Source of the DNA: Deltaproteobacteria bacterium | GTDB taxonomy: Bacteria > Myxococcota_A > UBA9160 > UBA6930 | DNA length: 64,000 nucleotides | Direction: 5' to 3' | Assembly (NCBI GenBank): GCA_016875395.1 | Contig: VGRF01000003.1 | Coordinates: 62,001 to 126,000, forward strand | Part shown: piece after piece, positions 1-9,633 of the stretch | Layout of the letters: each line of letters opens with the position of its first letter | How positions within the stretch are numbered: the stretch's first letter is position 1 | Notes under the pieces: generated by a model | Databases searched by the model: none | Told to the model about the DNA's origin: nothing | Seen by the model: only the letters and a program-made list of their open reading frames with translations | Position numbers and translations under genes: made by a program

Positions 1-41
1 ACGTGCATCTCTCGCAAGCTCGTAACGAGAGGGGAATCGCG

Positions 42-3000
42 ATGTCGTTCGATGCCGTGCTGATCGCCAACCGCGGGGAGATCGCGATTCGCGTCGCGCG
101 CGCGTGCGCAGAGCTGGGGCTGCGTAGCGTCGCGGTGTACGCGGAGGACGACGCGCGCTCGCTGCACGTGCGGCGCGCGGACGCGGCGGTCGCGCTGCGC
201 GGCAGCGGACCCGCGGCGTATCTCGACATGGCGCAGCTCGTTGCCGCGGCGCGCGCGAACGGCTGCGGCGCGATCCACCCCGGCTACGGCTTTCTCTCCG
301 AGAGCGCGGCGTTCGCGGCGAAGTGCGCGGAGGCGGGCGTCGTTTTCGTGGGCCCGAGCGTCGAGGCCCTCGACGCCTTCGGCGACAAGAGCAAGGCGCG
401 CGCGCTCGCGGAGAAGTGCAGCGTGCCGGTGCTGCGCGGCACGAACGGGCCGACGTCGCTCGCGGACGTGCGCGCGTTCTTCGCCGAGACGGGCGCGGTG
501 ATGATCAAGGCGATCGCCGGCGGTGGCGGGCGCGGCATGCGCGCGGTGGCGCGCGCGGAGGAGCTGGAAGAGGCGTATGCGCGCTGCCGGTCCGAGGCCG
601 AGAAGGCCTTCGGCGTCGCAGACGTGTACGTGGAGGAGTGGCTACCGCGCGCGCGGCACCTCGAGGTGCAAGTCGTTGTGGACGGGACGGGCGCGGTCTC
701 GCACGTGTGGGAGCGCGAGTGCACCGTGCAGCGCCGGCACCAGAAGATCGTGGAGCTCGCGCCGAGCCCAGCGCTCGATGCCGACGCGCGCTCGCGCCTG
801 CTCGCCTACGCGGTGAAGCTCGCGAAGTCCGTGAAGTACCGCGGGCTCGGCACGATCGAGTTCCTGCTCGATGCGGGCGATTCCTCGCGCATCGCGTTCA
901 TCGAGGCGAACGCGCGGCTCCAGGTGGAGCACACCGTCACCGAGGTTGTTACGGGCATCGACCTCGTGCGCGCACAGCTCGAGATCGCGCGCGGCAAGAC
1001 GCTCGCGCAGCTCGGCCTCGCGCAGCGCGAGATCGCGGCGCCGCGCGGCCACGCGATCCAGCTGCGCGTGTGCACCGAGACGATCGCGCCCGACGGCGGC
1101 GTGCGGCCGACGGGCGGCACGCTCGCGGCGTTCGACGTGCCGAGCGGCCCCGGCCTGCGCGTCGATCACTACGGCTACGCCGGCTACACGACCAACCCGC
1201 GTTACGACTCGCTGCTCGCGAAGGTGATCGCGCACGCGCCGGGAACGCACTTCGCCGACGCGATCGCGCGCGCCGACCGCGCGCTGTCCGAGCTGCGCGT
1301 CGAGGGCGTCGCCACGAACGCCGCGTTCTTGCAGGCGATCCTGCGCCACCCCGACTTCGCGGCCGCGCGCGTGACGACGCGCTTCGTCGACGAGCACGCG
1401 GCCTCGCTCGTCGCCGCCGCTGCGAACGCAGACACGGAGCCTGCGCTCAACTTCGCGTCGAGCGAGCTGCCCCAGGCGCGCACTGCCGCGAGCGCAAAGC
1501 CCGTGCTCGCAGGCGCAAGGCTCGGCACCGCCGATCCGCTCGCGGTGCTCGATTACGGCAAGGGCGGCGCAGACGTCGTCACGGAGACGCCGCCGCAGGC
1601 AGAGGCCGCGATCCTCGCGTCGAGCGACGAGGATGCGCCCGCGGGCACGGTCGCGGTGCGCGCGCCGCTGCAGGGCACGATCGTCTCGGTGGACACACGC
1701 GAGGGCGCCGAGGTCGCGCAGGGCGCGCAGCTGCTCGTGATGGAAGCGATGAAGATGGAGCACGTCGTCGCCGCGCCCGCGAGCGGCATCGTGCGCGGCG
1801 TGGCGGTCGCGAAGGGCGACACGGTGTTCGAGGGCCACGCGCTCGTGTTCCTCGAAGAGGCGAGCGTGTCCGTAACAACCGAGGCCAAGCAAGCCGACGC
1901 GGACCCGAACTACATCCGCCCCGATCTCGCCGAGGTGTTTGCGCGCCACTCCGTCACGCTCGACGAGAATCGCCCTGCTGCGGTCGAGCGCCGGCGCAAA
2001 ACGGGGCAGCGCACCGCGCGCGAGAACGTGAACGAGCTGCTCGATCCCGGCTCCTACATCGAGTACGCGCCGCTCGTGGTCGCGGCGCAGCGGCGGCGGC
2101 GCAGCATGGACGATCTGATCGCGAATACGCCGGCGGACGGCATGATCGCCGGCATCGGCAGCGTGAACGGCGACCTGTTCACCCCTGAGAAGTCGCGCTG
2201 CGTCGTGATGTCGTACGACTACACGGTGCTCGCGGGCACGCAGGGCGGGCAGAACCACCGCAAGAAGGACCGCCTGTTCGAGCTGGCCGAGCGCATGCGG
2301 ATGCCGGTCGTGTTCTTCGCCGAAGGCGGCGGCGGGCGGCCGGGCGATACCGATGGCATCGGCGGCGCGGGCCTCGATTGCCTCGCATTCCAGTACTGGG
2401 GCCAGCTATCAGGGCTCGTGCCGCTCGTCGGCATCACGAGCGGCTTCTGCTTCGCGGGCAACGCCGCGATCCTCGGCTGCTGCGACATCGTGATCGCGAC
2501 CAAGGGCTCGAACATCGGCATGGGCGGCCCGGCGATGATCGAGGGCGGCGGGCTCGGCATCTTCAAGCCCACCGAGGTCGGGCCGCTCGACGTGCAGTTC
2601 CGCAACGGCGTCGTCGACATTCGCGTCGAGGACGAGCGCGAAGCCGCGCAGGTGGCGAAGAAGTACCTCGCGTACTTCCAGGGCCCGCTCGCGAGCTGGG
2701 AGTGCGCGGACCAGCGCTTGTTACGGCGCGCGATTCCCGAGAACCGGCTGCGCATGTACGACATCCGCGCGCTGATCGCGACGCTCGCCGACGCCGGGAG
2801 CGTGCTCGAGCTGCGCCGCGGCTTCGGCCACGGCATGGTGACGGCGCTCGCGCGCATCGAGGGCCGCCCCGTCGGAGTCGTCGCGAACAACCCCGCGCAC
2901 CTCGCGGGCGCGATCGACAGCGAGGCTGCCGACAAAGGTGCGCGCTTCCTCCAGCTCTGCGACGCCTACGACATCCCCGTCGTGTTCCTGTGCGACACGC

Positions 3001-3470
3001 CGGGCATCATGGTCGGCCCCGAAGTCGAGAAGACCGGCCTCGTGCGCCACGCCTCGCGCCTGTTCGTGATCGGCGGCTCCCTGACCGTTCCGTTCGTAAC
3101 GATCGTGCTGCGCAAGGGCTACGGCCTCGGCGCACAGGCGATGGCGGGCGGCAGCTTCAAGGCGCCGATCTTCACCGTGTCGTGGCCGACGGGCGAGTTC
3201 GGCGGCATGGGCCTCGAGGGCGCGGTGAAGCTCGGCTACCGCAAGGAGCTCGCCGCGGAGACCGACCCGGCCAAGCGCAAGGCGCTGTTCGATCAGATGG
3301 TGAAGCGCATGTACGACCACGGGAAAGCCGTGAGCACCGCGAGCACGTTCGAGATCGACGACGTGATCGACCCCGCCGACTCGCGCCGCTGGATCACACG
3401 CGCGCTCGTATCGTCACCGCCGCCTCTGCCGCGCGCGGGAAAGAAGCGCCCGTGCGTGGATACGTGGTGA
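42..3470 (+). CDS. Single-chain biotin-dependent acyl-CoA carboxylase (BC-BCCP-CT fusion)
   Basis: This 1142-residue protein carries all three parts of a biotin-dependent acyl-CoA carboxylase. The N-terminal third is a biotin carboxylase (LIANRGEIAIRV at the start, ATP-grasp glycine loop GGGGRGMR near residue 163, EANARLQVEHTVTE near 290). A biotinyl domain follows, with EAMKMEH and the biotin-accepting Lys571. From about residue 620 there is a carboxyltransferase of the propionyl-CoA carboxylase beta type with both crotonase-like halves. Such chains (about 1100 residues) include the single-chain long-chain acyl-CoA carboxylases; acetyl-, propionyl- and longer acyl-CoA are possible substrates and the sequence does not decide. 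I chose ATG 42 because GAGAGGGG precedes it by a few bases; an in-frame upstream ATG at 3 has no room for a binding site. The next gene starts 4 bases after its stop. Confidence 0.93.
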   Translation: MSFDAVLIANRGEIAIRVARACAELGLRSVAVYAEDDARSLHVRRADAAVALRGSGPAAYLDMAQLVAAARANGCGAIHPGYGFLSESAAFAAKCAEAGVVFVGPSVEALDAFGDKSKARALAEKCSVPVLRGTNGPTSLADVRAFFAETGAVMIKAIAGGGGRGMRAVARAEELEEAYARCRSEAEKAFGVADVYVEEWLPRARHLEVQVVVDGTGAVSHVWERECTVQRRHQKIVELAPSPALDADARSRLLAYAVKLAKSVKYRGLGTIEFLLDAGDSSRIAFIEANARLQVEHTVTEVVTGIDLVRAQLEIARGKTLAQLGLAQREIAAPRGHAIQLRVCTETIAPDGGVRPTGGTLAAFDVPSGPGLRVDHYGYAGYTTNPRYDSLLAKVIAHAPGTHFADAIARADRALSELRVEGVATNAAFLQAILRHPDFAAARVTTRFVDEHAASLVAAAANADTEPALNFASSELPQARTAASAKPVLAGARLGTADPLAVLDYGKGGADVVTETPPQAEAAILASSDEDAPAGTVAVRAPLQGTIVSVDTREGAEVAQGAQLLVMEAMKMEHVVAAPASGIVRGVAVAKGDTVFEGHALVFLEEASVSVTTEAKQADADPNYIRPDLAEVFARHSVTLDENRPAAVERRRKTGQRTARENVNELLDPGSYIEYAPLVVAAQRRRRSMDDLIANTPADGMIAGIGSVNGDLFTPEKSRCVVMSYDYTVLAGTQGGQNHRKKDRLFELAERMRMPVVFFAEGGGGRPGDTDGIGGAGLDCLAFQYWGQLSGLVPLVGITSGFCFAGNAAILGCCDIVIATKGSNIGMGGPAMIEGGGLGIFKPTEVGPLDVQFRNGVVDIRVEDEREAAQVAKKYLAYFQGPLASWECADQRLLRRAIPENRLRMYDIRALIATLADAGSVLELRRGFGHGMVTALARIEGRPVGVVANNPAHLAGAIDSEAADKGARFLQLCDAYDIPVVFLCDTPGIMVGPEVEKTGLVRHASRLFVIGGSLTVPFVTIVLRKGYGLGAQAMAGGSFKAPIFTVSWPTGEFGGMGLEGAVKLGYRKELAAETDPAKRKALFDQMVKRMYDHGKAVSTASTFEIDDVIDPADSRRWITRALVSSPPPLPRAGKKRPCVDTW

Positions 3471-3474
3471 GCGC

Positions 3475-3987
3475 GTGAGGCGATCGATCGATCACGCAGA
3501 GCTGCACCGCATCGTGAACGACCGCTCGCTCGGCGCGCGCTTCTTCGAGGTGTTCTGCGATCACTGCCACCCCACCGACTCGCTCTATCTCGACCCGATC
3601 TTCGGCGCGTTCTACGGCCGAGAAGCGATCCGCGCGTGGCTGGTGCCGGTGATGACGATGGTCGGCAACGTGAGCTTCGATGCGACCGAGCCGCCGCTCT
3701 TCGTGCGCGGCGCGAACGGCGAGGACACCTCGCTCGACGAGTGGGTGCTCCAGGCAGTGCTTCCAGACGGCTCGAAGGTCCCGTTCACGCGCGGCGCCAG
3801 CGTGCGCAAGTTCCGCGACGGCTGGGTCGTCTACGCCGCCGACTACTTCGATACGCATCCGATGCGGCTGGCGCAGGTGCAAGCGGCTTCGGAAGCCGCC
3901 GGCTCGAGCGTGGGCGTGAACGACGTCTCACGCTTCGGCGGCGTCACCTCGCTCGCGGAGCAGCTCGCGCGCGACCGCAAGCGCTGA
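3475..3987 (+). CDS. NTF2-like / SnoaL-type protein
   Basis: A 170-residue protein with the look of the NTF2/SnoaL fold: an N-terminal helical stretch, then a metal-poor cone of strands ending in a tryptophan-rich strand (GWVVYAADYFDTHPM). NTF2-fold proteins act as isomerases, cyclases, hydratases or small oxygenase partners, so the substrate cannot be named. It starts at GTG 3475, four bases after the carboxylase stop, which argues for co-transcription and perhaps for a role in the same acyl or terpenoid pathway. The gene ends just before a strong hairpin terminator. Confidence 0.75.
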   Translation: MRRSIDHAELHRIVNDRSLGARFFEVFCDHCHPTDSLYLDPIFGAFYGREAIRAWLVPVMTMVGNVSFDATEPPLFVRGANGEDTSLDEWVLQAVLPDGSKVPFTRGASVRKFRDGWVVYAADYFDTHPMRLAQVQAASEAAGSSVGVNDVSRFGGVTSLAEQLARDRKR

Positions 3988-3997
3988 GACACGAAAC

Positions 3998-4022
3998 GCC
4001 CGCAGCGTCTCCGCTGCGGGCG
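3998..4022. terminator. Bidirectional hairpin terminator
   Basis: An 11-bp perfect stem (CGCCCGCAGCG pairing with CGCTGCGGGCG) with a 3-base loop lies between two convergent genes (stops at 3987 and 4044). It is followed by CTCGTTGTT on the plus strand and by TTTCGT on the minus strand, so it can serve both directions. Confidence 0.8.
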
Positions 4023-4043
4023 CTCGTTGTTAGGGAACCTCGG

Positions 4044-6485
4044 CTAGTAGTTGACGCGCGTCGTGAAGCCGAAGGTGCGCGGCTGGTTCGTCAGGAACCC
4101 CACGCGCGCCCGGCCTCCGCGCTCTCGGTCGAGCGCCAGCTCGGCGCGCTCGTCGCCGAGGTTGTTGACGTAGAAGGCCAGCTCCCACCTCTCGTTGCGA
4201 ACGCCGAGGCGGATGTTCGCGAGGTCGTAGGAGCTGAGCTTCGGGTCGAAGCTGAGCTGCGAGACCGATGTGTTGCCGACGTTGGTGAAGAGGTTCACGG
4301 GGTTCAGGAACGAAGGATCCTGATCGCCCGTCTGCGTCCAGCGCGAGCCGACGTGCTGGTACGAGACCGTCGCAAAGCCGTCCATGTCCTTCACGATCGC
4401 GGGCGCGGTGTAGGTGAGCGCGGCCGAGAGCTGGAACTTCGGGATCGTGGGCAGCCGGCGGCCCTTCTTCAGCCCGCCCACCACGACCGGCGGACCGACC
4501 GGCGGCTGTGACGTGACGGTCGAGCGCAGCTCCGCGTCCGTGTAGTTCGCGGCGAACTGCACATCGACGTTGTCGATCGGGCTCGCCGCCAGTTCGAACT
4601 CGATGCCCATCGACTGCGCCTTCGGCACGTTGAACACGATGCGCGAGGAGCAGGTACCGGCGTCGAGGGTCGCCTGCAGATCGCGAATCTTCGTGAGGAA
4701 GCCGGCGACGTTCGTCGTGAGGCGCCCACCCATGAACTGCGTCTTCACACCGATCTCGTGGTTGAGCACTCGCTCGTCGCTGAACGTGTCGAAGCCGCCG
4801 AAGGTCTGCGCGTCCTGGGGCGTGCAGATCGGGAGGTTCAGCGGGTCGTTGATGCCGCCGAGCCGGAAGCCTTCGGCGACCTGGTAGCTGACCTCGATGT
4901 TTTCCGTCGGCGTGAGCGAGATGATGCCGCGGCCGTTGAAGCCGTCGGACGAGGTCGAGCCTTCGAGACCGATCGTCTGGTCCGCGAAGATGCCGTCGAA
5001 GTTCAGCGTGCGGTCCTCGTGGAACGTGTACCAGCGCACGCCACCGGTGAGGTGCACGAGACCGGCCCACGACAGCGTCGTCTCCGCGAAGATCGCTTCC
5101 TGCTTGAAGTCGTACGGGATGCGCGAGAAGAACAGCTGATCGGTGCCGGCGATGATGCCCGCCGTCGGGATCCCGGAGAGCGTCTCGAAGCCCGGGACGT
5201 TGAGCGTCTGCCCGTAGTCGCGGTCGATGTTGCTGTAGAAGTAGCCCGCGACCCAGTCGATCGTGTCGATCCACGGCTGGTCGATCTCGTGAGCGCCCGC
5301 GGCCCGGAGCTCCTGCGTGATCGTCTTCACGTCGGTCGCATCATCGAGCGGCGCGTCGAGCATGTAGATGCTCGGGCCGAACCCGATCGAGCCGCCCGTG
5401 ATGCTCGCCGTCAGCTGCGTCGCGTCGCGCTTCATCAGGATGTCGCGATCGCTGAACGACGTGATCGAAGTGATCGTGAGCCAGTCGGTGGCGTTGATCG
5501 TGATGTTCAAGTCGGCGAGCAGAAACTTGTCGATGAACTTCTCGGTCAGCTGCCGGAACTGCTCGCGCTTGCCGAGGCTCACCGGAGGCTGCGTGATCGC
5601 CGTCGTGAACTCGTTCGCGAGAATGTTGAAGCGGTCGACGCGATTCATGCCGTCGACGTCGACCTGCTGGTAGACGATGCGCGGCGTGATGCTGACGACG
5701 TCGCTCGGCTGGAACAGCAGCGACGCGCGGAAGCCCCAGCGATCGCCTTCGTTCACATCGTGGTCTTTGCCGTTCGGCGTCCGCGCATCGAGGAAGCCCG
5801 GAAACGCCGTCCAGTAGCCGGCCACGCGTAGACCGAGCTTGTTCTCGATCAGCGGGTAGTTGATCACGCCCTTGAGGTCGCCGCCGCGTCCGCCGTCCTG
5901 CACGAAGTTGATGCCCGCTTCGAGCGCGGCGTCCACTTCCTCGAGGTTCGGCTGGTTCGTGATGTAACGGACCGTGCCCGACACCGAGCCCGAACCGAAC
6001 AGCGTGCCTTGCGGCCCGCGCAGCACTTCGACGCGGTTCAGGTCGAACAGGTCGAGGTCCGGCGTGAACAGCGAGAGCGAGACCACCGACTCGTCGAGGT
6101 AGATGCCGACCTGCTCCTTCACGCCGGGCTGGTCGCGCACGATCTGGCCCGCCGAGATGCCGCGCATGGCGACCTGGCTCTGGCCGGGGCCGAGGTTCTG
6201 CACCGAGAGGCTCGGCACGATGCGCGCGATGTCCTCGAGGTTGCCCGAGCCCGCCTCGCGCAGGTCTTCGCCGGTCTTCGCGCTGATCGCGAAGGGCACG
6301 TCCTGCACGCTCTCCTCGCGCTTGCGCGAGGTCACGATGATCACCTCGGCCTCGTCCTCCTCGGGCGCTGCAGGCGCGTCTTGGGCGGCGGCTGCGATCG
6401 GCAGCGCGAACGACGCCGCGAGCAGCCAGCGGAGCCAATGGTGCTGTGAAATGAGGTCCCCTTTTGTTCCATCGCGCGGGCCCAA
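4044..6485 (-). CDS. TonB-dependent outer-membrane receptor
   Basis: An 813-residue TonB-dependent receptor. Residues 18-34 form a signal peptide ending AAAA-QDAP. A TonB-box-like segment (EVIIVTSRKREES, about 47-59) leads into the plug domain (DVPFAISAKTGEDL, VAMRGI, VEVLRGPQGTLFGSGSVSGTV). The rest is a 22-strand-type barrel ending in an aromatic-rich strand, TTRVNY. The family imports siderophores, vitamins, glycans or hydrophobic molecules using TonB energy; this subgroup, close to the IroN/FyuA-like receptors of lipid and terpenoid degraders, is often beside catabolic genes. The start is unclear. The reading frame opens with TTG 6485, but AAAAGGGGA sits just ahead of an in-frame ATT (protein would begin MSQHHWLRW), so a rare ATT start is possible. 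Confidence 0.92.
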   Translation of the reverse strand: MGPRDGTKGDLISQHHWLRWLLAASFALPIAAAAQDAPAAPEEDEAEVIIVTSRKREESVQDVPFAISAKTGEDLREAGSGNLEDIARIVPSLSVQNLGPGQSQVAMRGISAGQIVRDQPGVKEQVGIYLDESVVSLSLFTPDLDLFDLNRVEVLRGPQGTLFGSGSVSGTVRYITNQPNLEEVDAALEAGINFVQDGGRGGDLKGVINYPLIENKLGLRVAGYWTAFPGFLDARTPNGKDHDVNEGDRWGFRASLLFQPSDVVSITPRIVYQQVDVDGMNRVDRFNILANEFTTAITQPPVSLGKREQFRQLTEKFIDKFLLADLNITINATDWLTITSITSFSDRDILMKRDATQLTASITGGSIGFGPSIYMLDAPLDDATDVKTITQELRAAGAHEIDQPWIDTIDWVAGYFYSNIDRDYGQTLNVPGFETLSGIPTAGIIAGTDQLFFSRIPYDFKQEAIFAETTLSWAGLVHLTGGVRWYTFHEDRTLNFDGIFADQTIGLEGSTSSDGFNGRGIISLTPTENIEVSYQVAEGFRLGGINDPLNLPICTPQDAQTFGGFDTFSDERVLNHEIGVKTQFMGGRLTTNVAGFLTKIRDLQATLDAGTCSSRIVFNVPKAQSMGIEFELAASPIDNVDVQFAANYTDAELRSTVTSQPPVGPPVVVGGLKKGRRLPTIPKFQLSAALTYTAPAIVKDMDGFATVSYQHVGSRWTQTGDQDPSFLNPVNLFTNVGNTSVSQLSFDPKLSSYDLANIRLGVRNERWELAFYVNNLGDERAELALDRERGGRARVGFLTNQPRTFGFTTRVNY

Positions 6486-6578
6486 TCGGCGCGCGAAGCC
6501 GCCCTTCTACCCCTGACGTTTCGTGACCGCCAGCACTTTCCGCCGACTCTCAGTCGCTGTGGCACCCTCGAGCGCCCG

Positions 6579-8214
6579 ATGCACACCCACTTCTCCTACC
6601 TCTGGGAACGAGTCGCCGACGCCACCCCGAATGCGCCCGCGGTGGTCCAAGGCGCGCGCGCCTTCAGCTGGCGCGAGTACGACACGCGCGCAGCAAGGCT
6701 CGCGCAGGCCTTCCTCGATGCCGGCCTCGGCGCCCACTCCAAGGTGGGCATGTACCTCTACAACTCGCCCGAGTACTGCGAGACGAACTACGCGGCGATG
6801 AAGATCCGCGCGGTGCCGGTGAACGTGAACTACCGGTACCTCGACGACGAGCTCGCCTACCTGCTCGACAACTCCGACAGCGAGGCGCTCGTCTATCACA
6901 GCTCGCTCGCGGATCGCGTCGCGCGCGTCGCGCCGCGCATGCCGAAGCTGAAGCTGCTGGTCGAGGTCGACGACGGCCCCGCGAGCGACGGCGCGCACGA
7001 CGTCGCGCGCGCAGTGAGGTACGACGACGTGCAGCGCACGAAGTCGCCCGCCGCCCGCGTCGCGCCACACGGCGACGAGATCTACATGTTCTACACCGGC
7101 GGCACGACGGGCATGCCGAAGGGCGTGATGTACCCGCTGTCGGGCTTCACCGAGTTCTTCCTCAAGACGTACCCGCAGATGGTCGGGCTCGCGCCAGTGC
7201 CCGATCCGAGCGCACTGCCCGGCCTCGCGAAGCAGCTGCGCGACGCGGGCCAGGCGACCGTCGCGATGTCGGGGCCGCCGCTGATGCACGGCACCGGCTG
7301 CTGGCTCGGCATGATGGTGCCGCACCTGCTCGGCGGCACCGCGGTGTTGTTAGAGAAACGCGGCCTCGATCCGGTCGAGCTGTGGAGCACGGTCGCGCGC
7401 GAGCGCGTGAACCTGCTCGTCGTCGTCGGCGACGCGTTCGCGAAGCCGATGCTGCGGGCGCTCGAGGAGAACCCCGGGGCGCTGGGATGCGTCGTGCCTC
7501 GGCCTGATGGTCTCGAGCGGCGCGATGTTCTCGCTCGAGGTGAAGCAGGCGCTCACCGCGCAGCTGCCGAGCCTCACGATCGCGGACGTGCTCGGCTCGA
7601 CGGAAGGCGGCATGGGCATGTCGTTCGCGAAGAAGGGCGCGACCGCCGAGACCGCGAAGTTCCGCCTCAACCCGACGACGCGCGTGTTCAAGGACGACGG
7701 CACGGAGGTGAAGCCGGGGTCGGGCGAGATCGGCATGATCGCCAACGGCGGAATGGTGCCGCTCGCCTACTACAAAGACCCTGAGAAGTCCGCGCGCACG
7801 TTCAAAGAGGTGAACGGCCAGCGCTACTCGTTCCCCGGCGACATGGCGACGGTCGAGGCCGACGGCACGATCACGCTGCTCGGCCGCGGCTCGAACTGCA
7901 TCAACACGGGCGGCGAGAAGGTCTTCCCCGAGGAGGTCGAGGAGGCGCTGAAGAAGCACCTCGCCGTCGAGGACGCGCTCGTGTTCGGCGTGCCCGACGA
8001 TCGCTTCGGGAATCGCGTCGTCGGCGTCGCCTCGCTCGCCGCGGGGGCCAGCGCGAGCAGCGACGACGTGCTCGCCGACGCGAAGCGCAGGCTCTCGTCG
8101 TACAAGCTCCCGAAGCAGCTCGTGCTCGTGCCGCGGGTCCCACGCGCGCCGAACGGCAAGGCGGACTACGCCGGCGCGAAGAAGCTCTTCGAGGCGGCGC
8201 AAACGAAGCGCTGA
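6579..8214 (+). CDS. AMP-dependent acyl-CoA synthetase, broken by a single-base frameshift
   Basis: A fatty-acid/aryl acyl-CoA synthetase of the ANL family, about 544 residues after correction. It shows the adenylation signature MFYTGGTTGMPKG, then GSTEGG, the hinge region NGQRYSFPGDMATVEADG, and the C-terminal INTGGEKVFPEEVE with the terminal lysine-bearing PNGKADY. Frame 6579 runs cleanly to NPG at about 7476, while the matching continuation RWDASCLGLMVSSG is in the next frame. One extra G in the CCCCGGGG run (7471-7478) explains this. Either the gene is broken or, more likely, the assembly has a homopolymer error. It diverges from the TonB receptor, consistent with activating an imported acid. 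Confidence 0.85.
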
Positions 8215-8315
8215 GATGCGGCGCTTTGCCGCGCAACGGCCGCTGCGCGCAACCCGCGTTGCGCTGACGAGCACGCGGCGCGCGCAGCAGATTCATGGCC
8301 TCGCTCGGAGGGCAC

Positions 8316-9173
8316 ATGTCCGCGGCTCGCATCGCGTTCCGCGCAGCGCTGATCGCGGCTTCTCTCGCCGCGATCTTCGGCGCGCTCATCGCTGCGGACG
8401 TCACGCACGCACTCTGGGTCGCGACGCTCGCCGCCGTCGCCGCGTTCTACACGTTCGCGCACGCCGCGCCGCGCACCGTCTTCCGCCTGCAGTCGATGCC
8501 GTACACCTACCAGATCCATAACAACTGGGGCCCGCGCGCGTTCGAGCTGCAGAACGTCACCTACGCCGCGTACCACACGCACTGGTACAACCACGCGACG
8601 CACGCGGCGTTCCCGCTCGAAGCGGGGCTCTGGTTCGTGGCGATCGCGTACTGGGGCGGGCCCGCGGCGAGCGCGCTCGCGTGCGCGGCGCTGTGCGCGC
8701 AGGCGTTCAGCTTCGGCGAGCGGCGCTTCGCGATCGCACTCTGCGCGTTCTGGGTCGCGCTCTCCGCAAGCGGGGCGTGGGCGAGCGCCGCGCTCGGCGC
8801 ACGCGGCTACGAGCTCGCGCAGCTCGGACTCGTCGGCCTCGGCTTCTGGCGCTTCACGGGCCACTGGGTCGAGCCGCTTCCGCCCGGCGTGTTGGGGAAC
8901 CGCGCGTTCGTTCCGCTCGCCGAAGCCGGCGTCGACGCCCGCCTCCTGTGCCCCATGGCCCTCGGCTACCTCTCCGAATTCAGCGCCGGTCTCCCCTTCC
9001 GCCTCGTGAACAGCTGGCTCTTCCGCCTCGCGCAGCGCCTCGGCTACCAGCCCGCACGTTCCCTCGACACGCACACCACAACCAAAGCCGCCGCCGCAAT
9101 CCACCGCGAAGGCTGGTCCGCACAGCCGACAACCCGTGAGATCGTCTTCGCCGCACGCGAGCTGACGGCCTGA
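8316..9173 (+). CDS. Polytopic membrane protein of unknown function
   Basis: A 285-residue protein with about five to six hydrophobic segments (for example ALIAASLAAIFGALIAA, LWVATLAAVAAFYTFAHA, LWFVAIAYWGGPAASALACAALCA). A histidine-rich stretch YAAYHTHWYNHATHAAF lies between them and could bind metal, as in membrane hydroxylases, but no standard His-box pattern is complete. I do not recognise the family. ATG 8316 is preferred over the in-frame ATG 8295 because GGAGGG lies directly upstream. It follows the acyl-CoA synthetase by 101 bases and ends before a long inverted repeat. Confidence 0.7.
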   Translation: MSAARIAFRAALIAASLAAIFGALIAADVTHALWVATLAAVAAFYTFAHAAPRTVFRLQSMPYTYQIHNNWGPRAFELQNVTYAAYHTHWYNHATHAAFPLEAGLWFVAIAYWGGPAASALACAALCAQAFSFGERRFAIALCAFWVALSASGAWASAALGARGYELAQLGLVGLGFWRFTGHWVEPLPPGVLGNRAFVPLAEAGVDARLLCPMALGYLSEFSAGLPFRLVNSWLFRLAQRLGYQPARSLDTHTTTKAAAAIHREGWSAQPTTREIVFAARELTA

Positions 9174-9220
9174 GCCGCGCCAACAACGAAATGGTCGCGA
9201 CCAACGCGGTGCCTCCGAAA

Positions 9221-9259
9221 GTGAAGTTAACGGCGGCTCAATGCCGCCGTGAACTTCAC
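9221..9259. terminator. 39-nt inverted repeat, probable terminator
   Basis: Two 17-nt arms pair at 16 of 17 positions (GTGAAGTT-a-ACGGCGGC against GCCGCCGT-g-AACTTCAC) around the loop TCAAT. It lies 47 bases after the stop of the membrane protein. There is no clear U-run on either side, so an operator or processing site is an alternative. Confidence 0.55.
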
Positions 9260-9594
9260 CTTCCCCCTAACAGTCAACGCGCGCGCTACGAGCAAAAGCG
9301 CGCAGCGGGCGGGGCGGGATCGGGGTGTGGACGCGGAGGGCCGGCTACCGGCACCCAAGGCTGCACGGCACGCCGCCGGAACACACGTCGGGCGCCCGTG
9401 ACCACCCAGGTCCCCAGCCAACCGGCGCGACGAGCACCGCGCATCACCCACCCAAACGACCGCTGATCTCCCTGCACGCAAGGCAACCACGAGTAGGCCC
9501 GCAGTCGGCCAGCACCCCTCCCGCCCCGCCCGCGGAGCGCGCTGCCCGCACGCCTCCTCCGAACCACGCACACGCATCAACCACCGCGCAACGC

Positions 9595-9621
9595 AGGGCG
9601 GCGAGTCTTCGACGCCGCCCT
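9595..9621 (-). terminator. Hairpin terminator after the selenoprotein operon
   Basis: A 9-bp stem (AGGGCGGCG with CGCCGCCCT) closes the loop AGTCTTCGA, 12 bases beyond the stop of the minus-strand redoxin gene. The same loop and the same flank (GTTGCGCG on the minus strand) recur in the hairpin at 34973-34996. Confidence 0.6.
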
Positions 9622-9633
9622 CGAGTTTCGGAC

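Larger units (their letters stand above)
9174..9633. other. 460-bp non-coding gap between convergent genes
   Basis: No credible gene is present: open frames here have arginine/proline-rich shadow composition. The gap holds a 39-nt inverted repeat (9221-9259), a C-rich middle stretch with many CCCGCC-like runs, and a second hairpin (9595-9621). Confidence 0.6.

Noticed and set aside
642-2258. Long minus-strand open frame (538 residues) inside the carboxylase
   Set aside because: Arg/Ala/His-rich shadow composition typical of antisense frames in GC-rich genes; the carboxylase on the other strand is complete with all domains.
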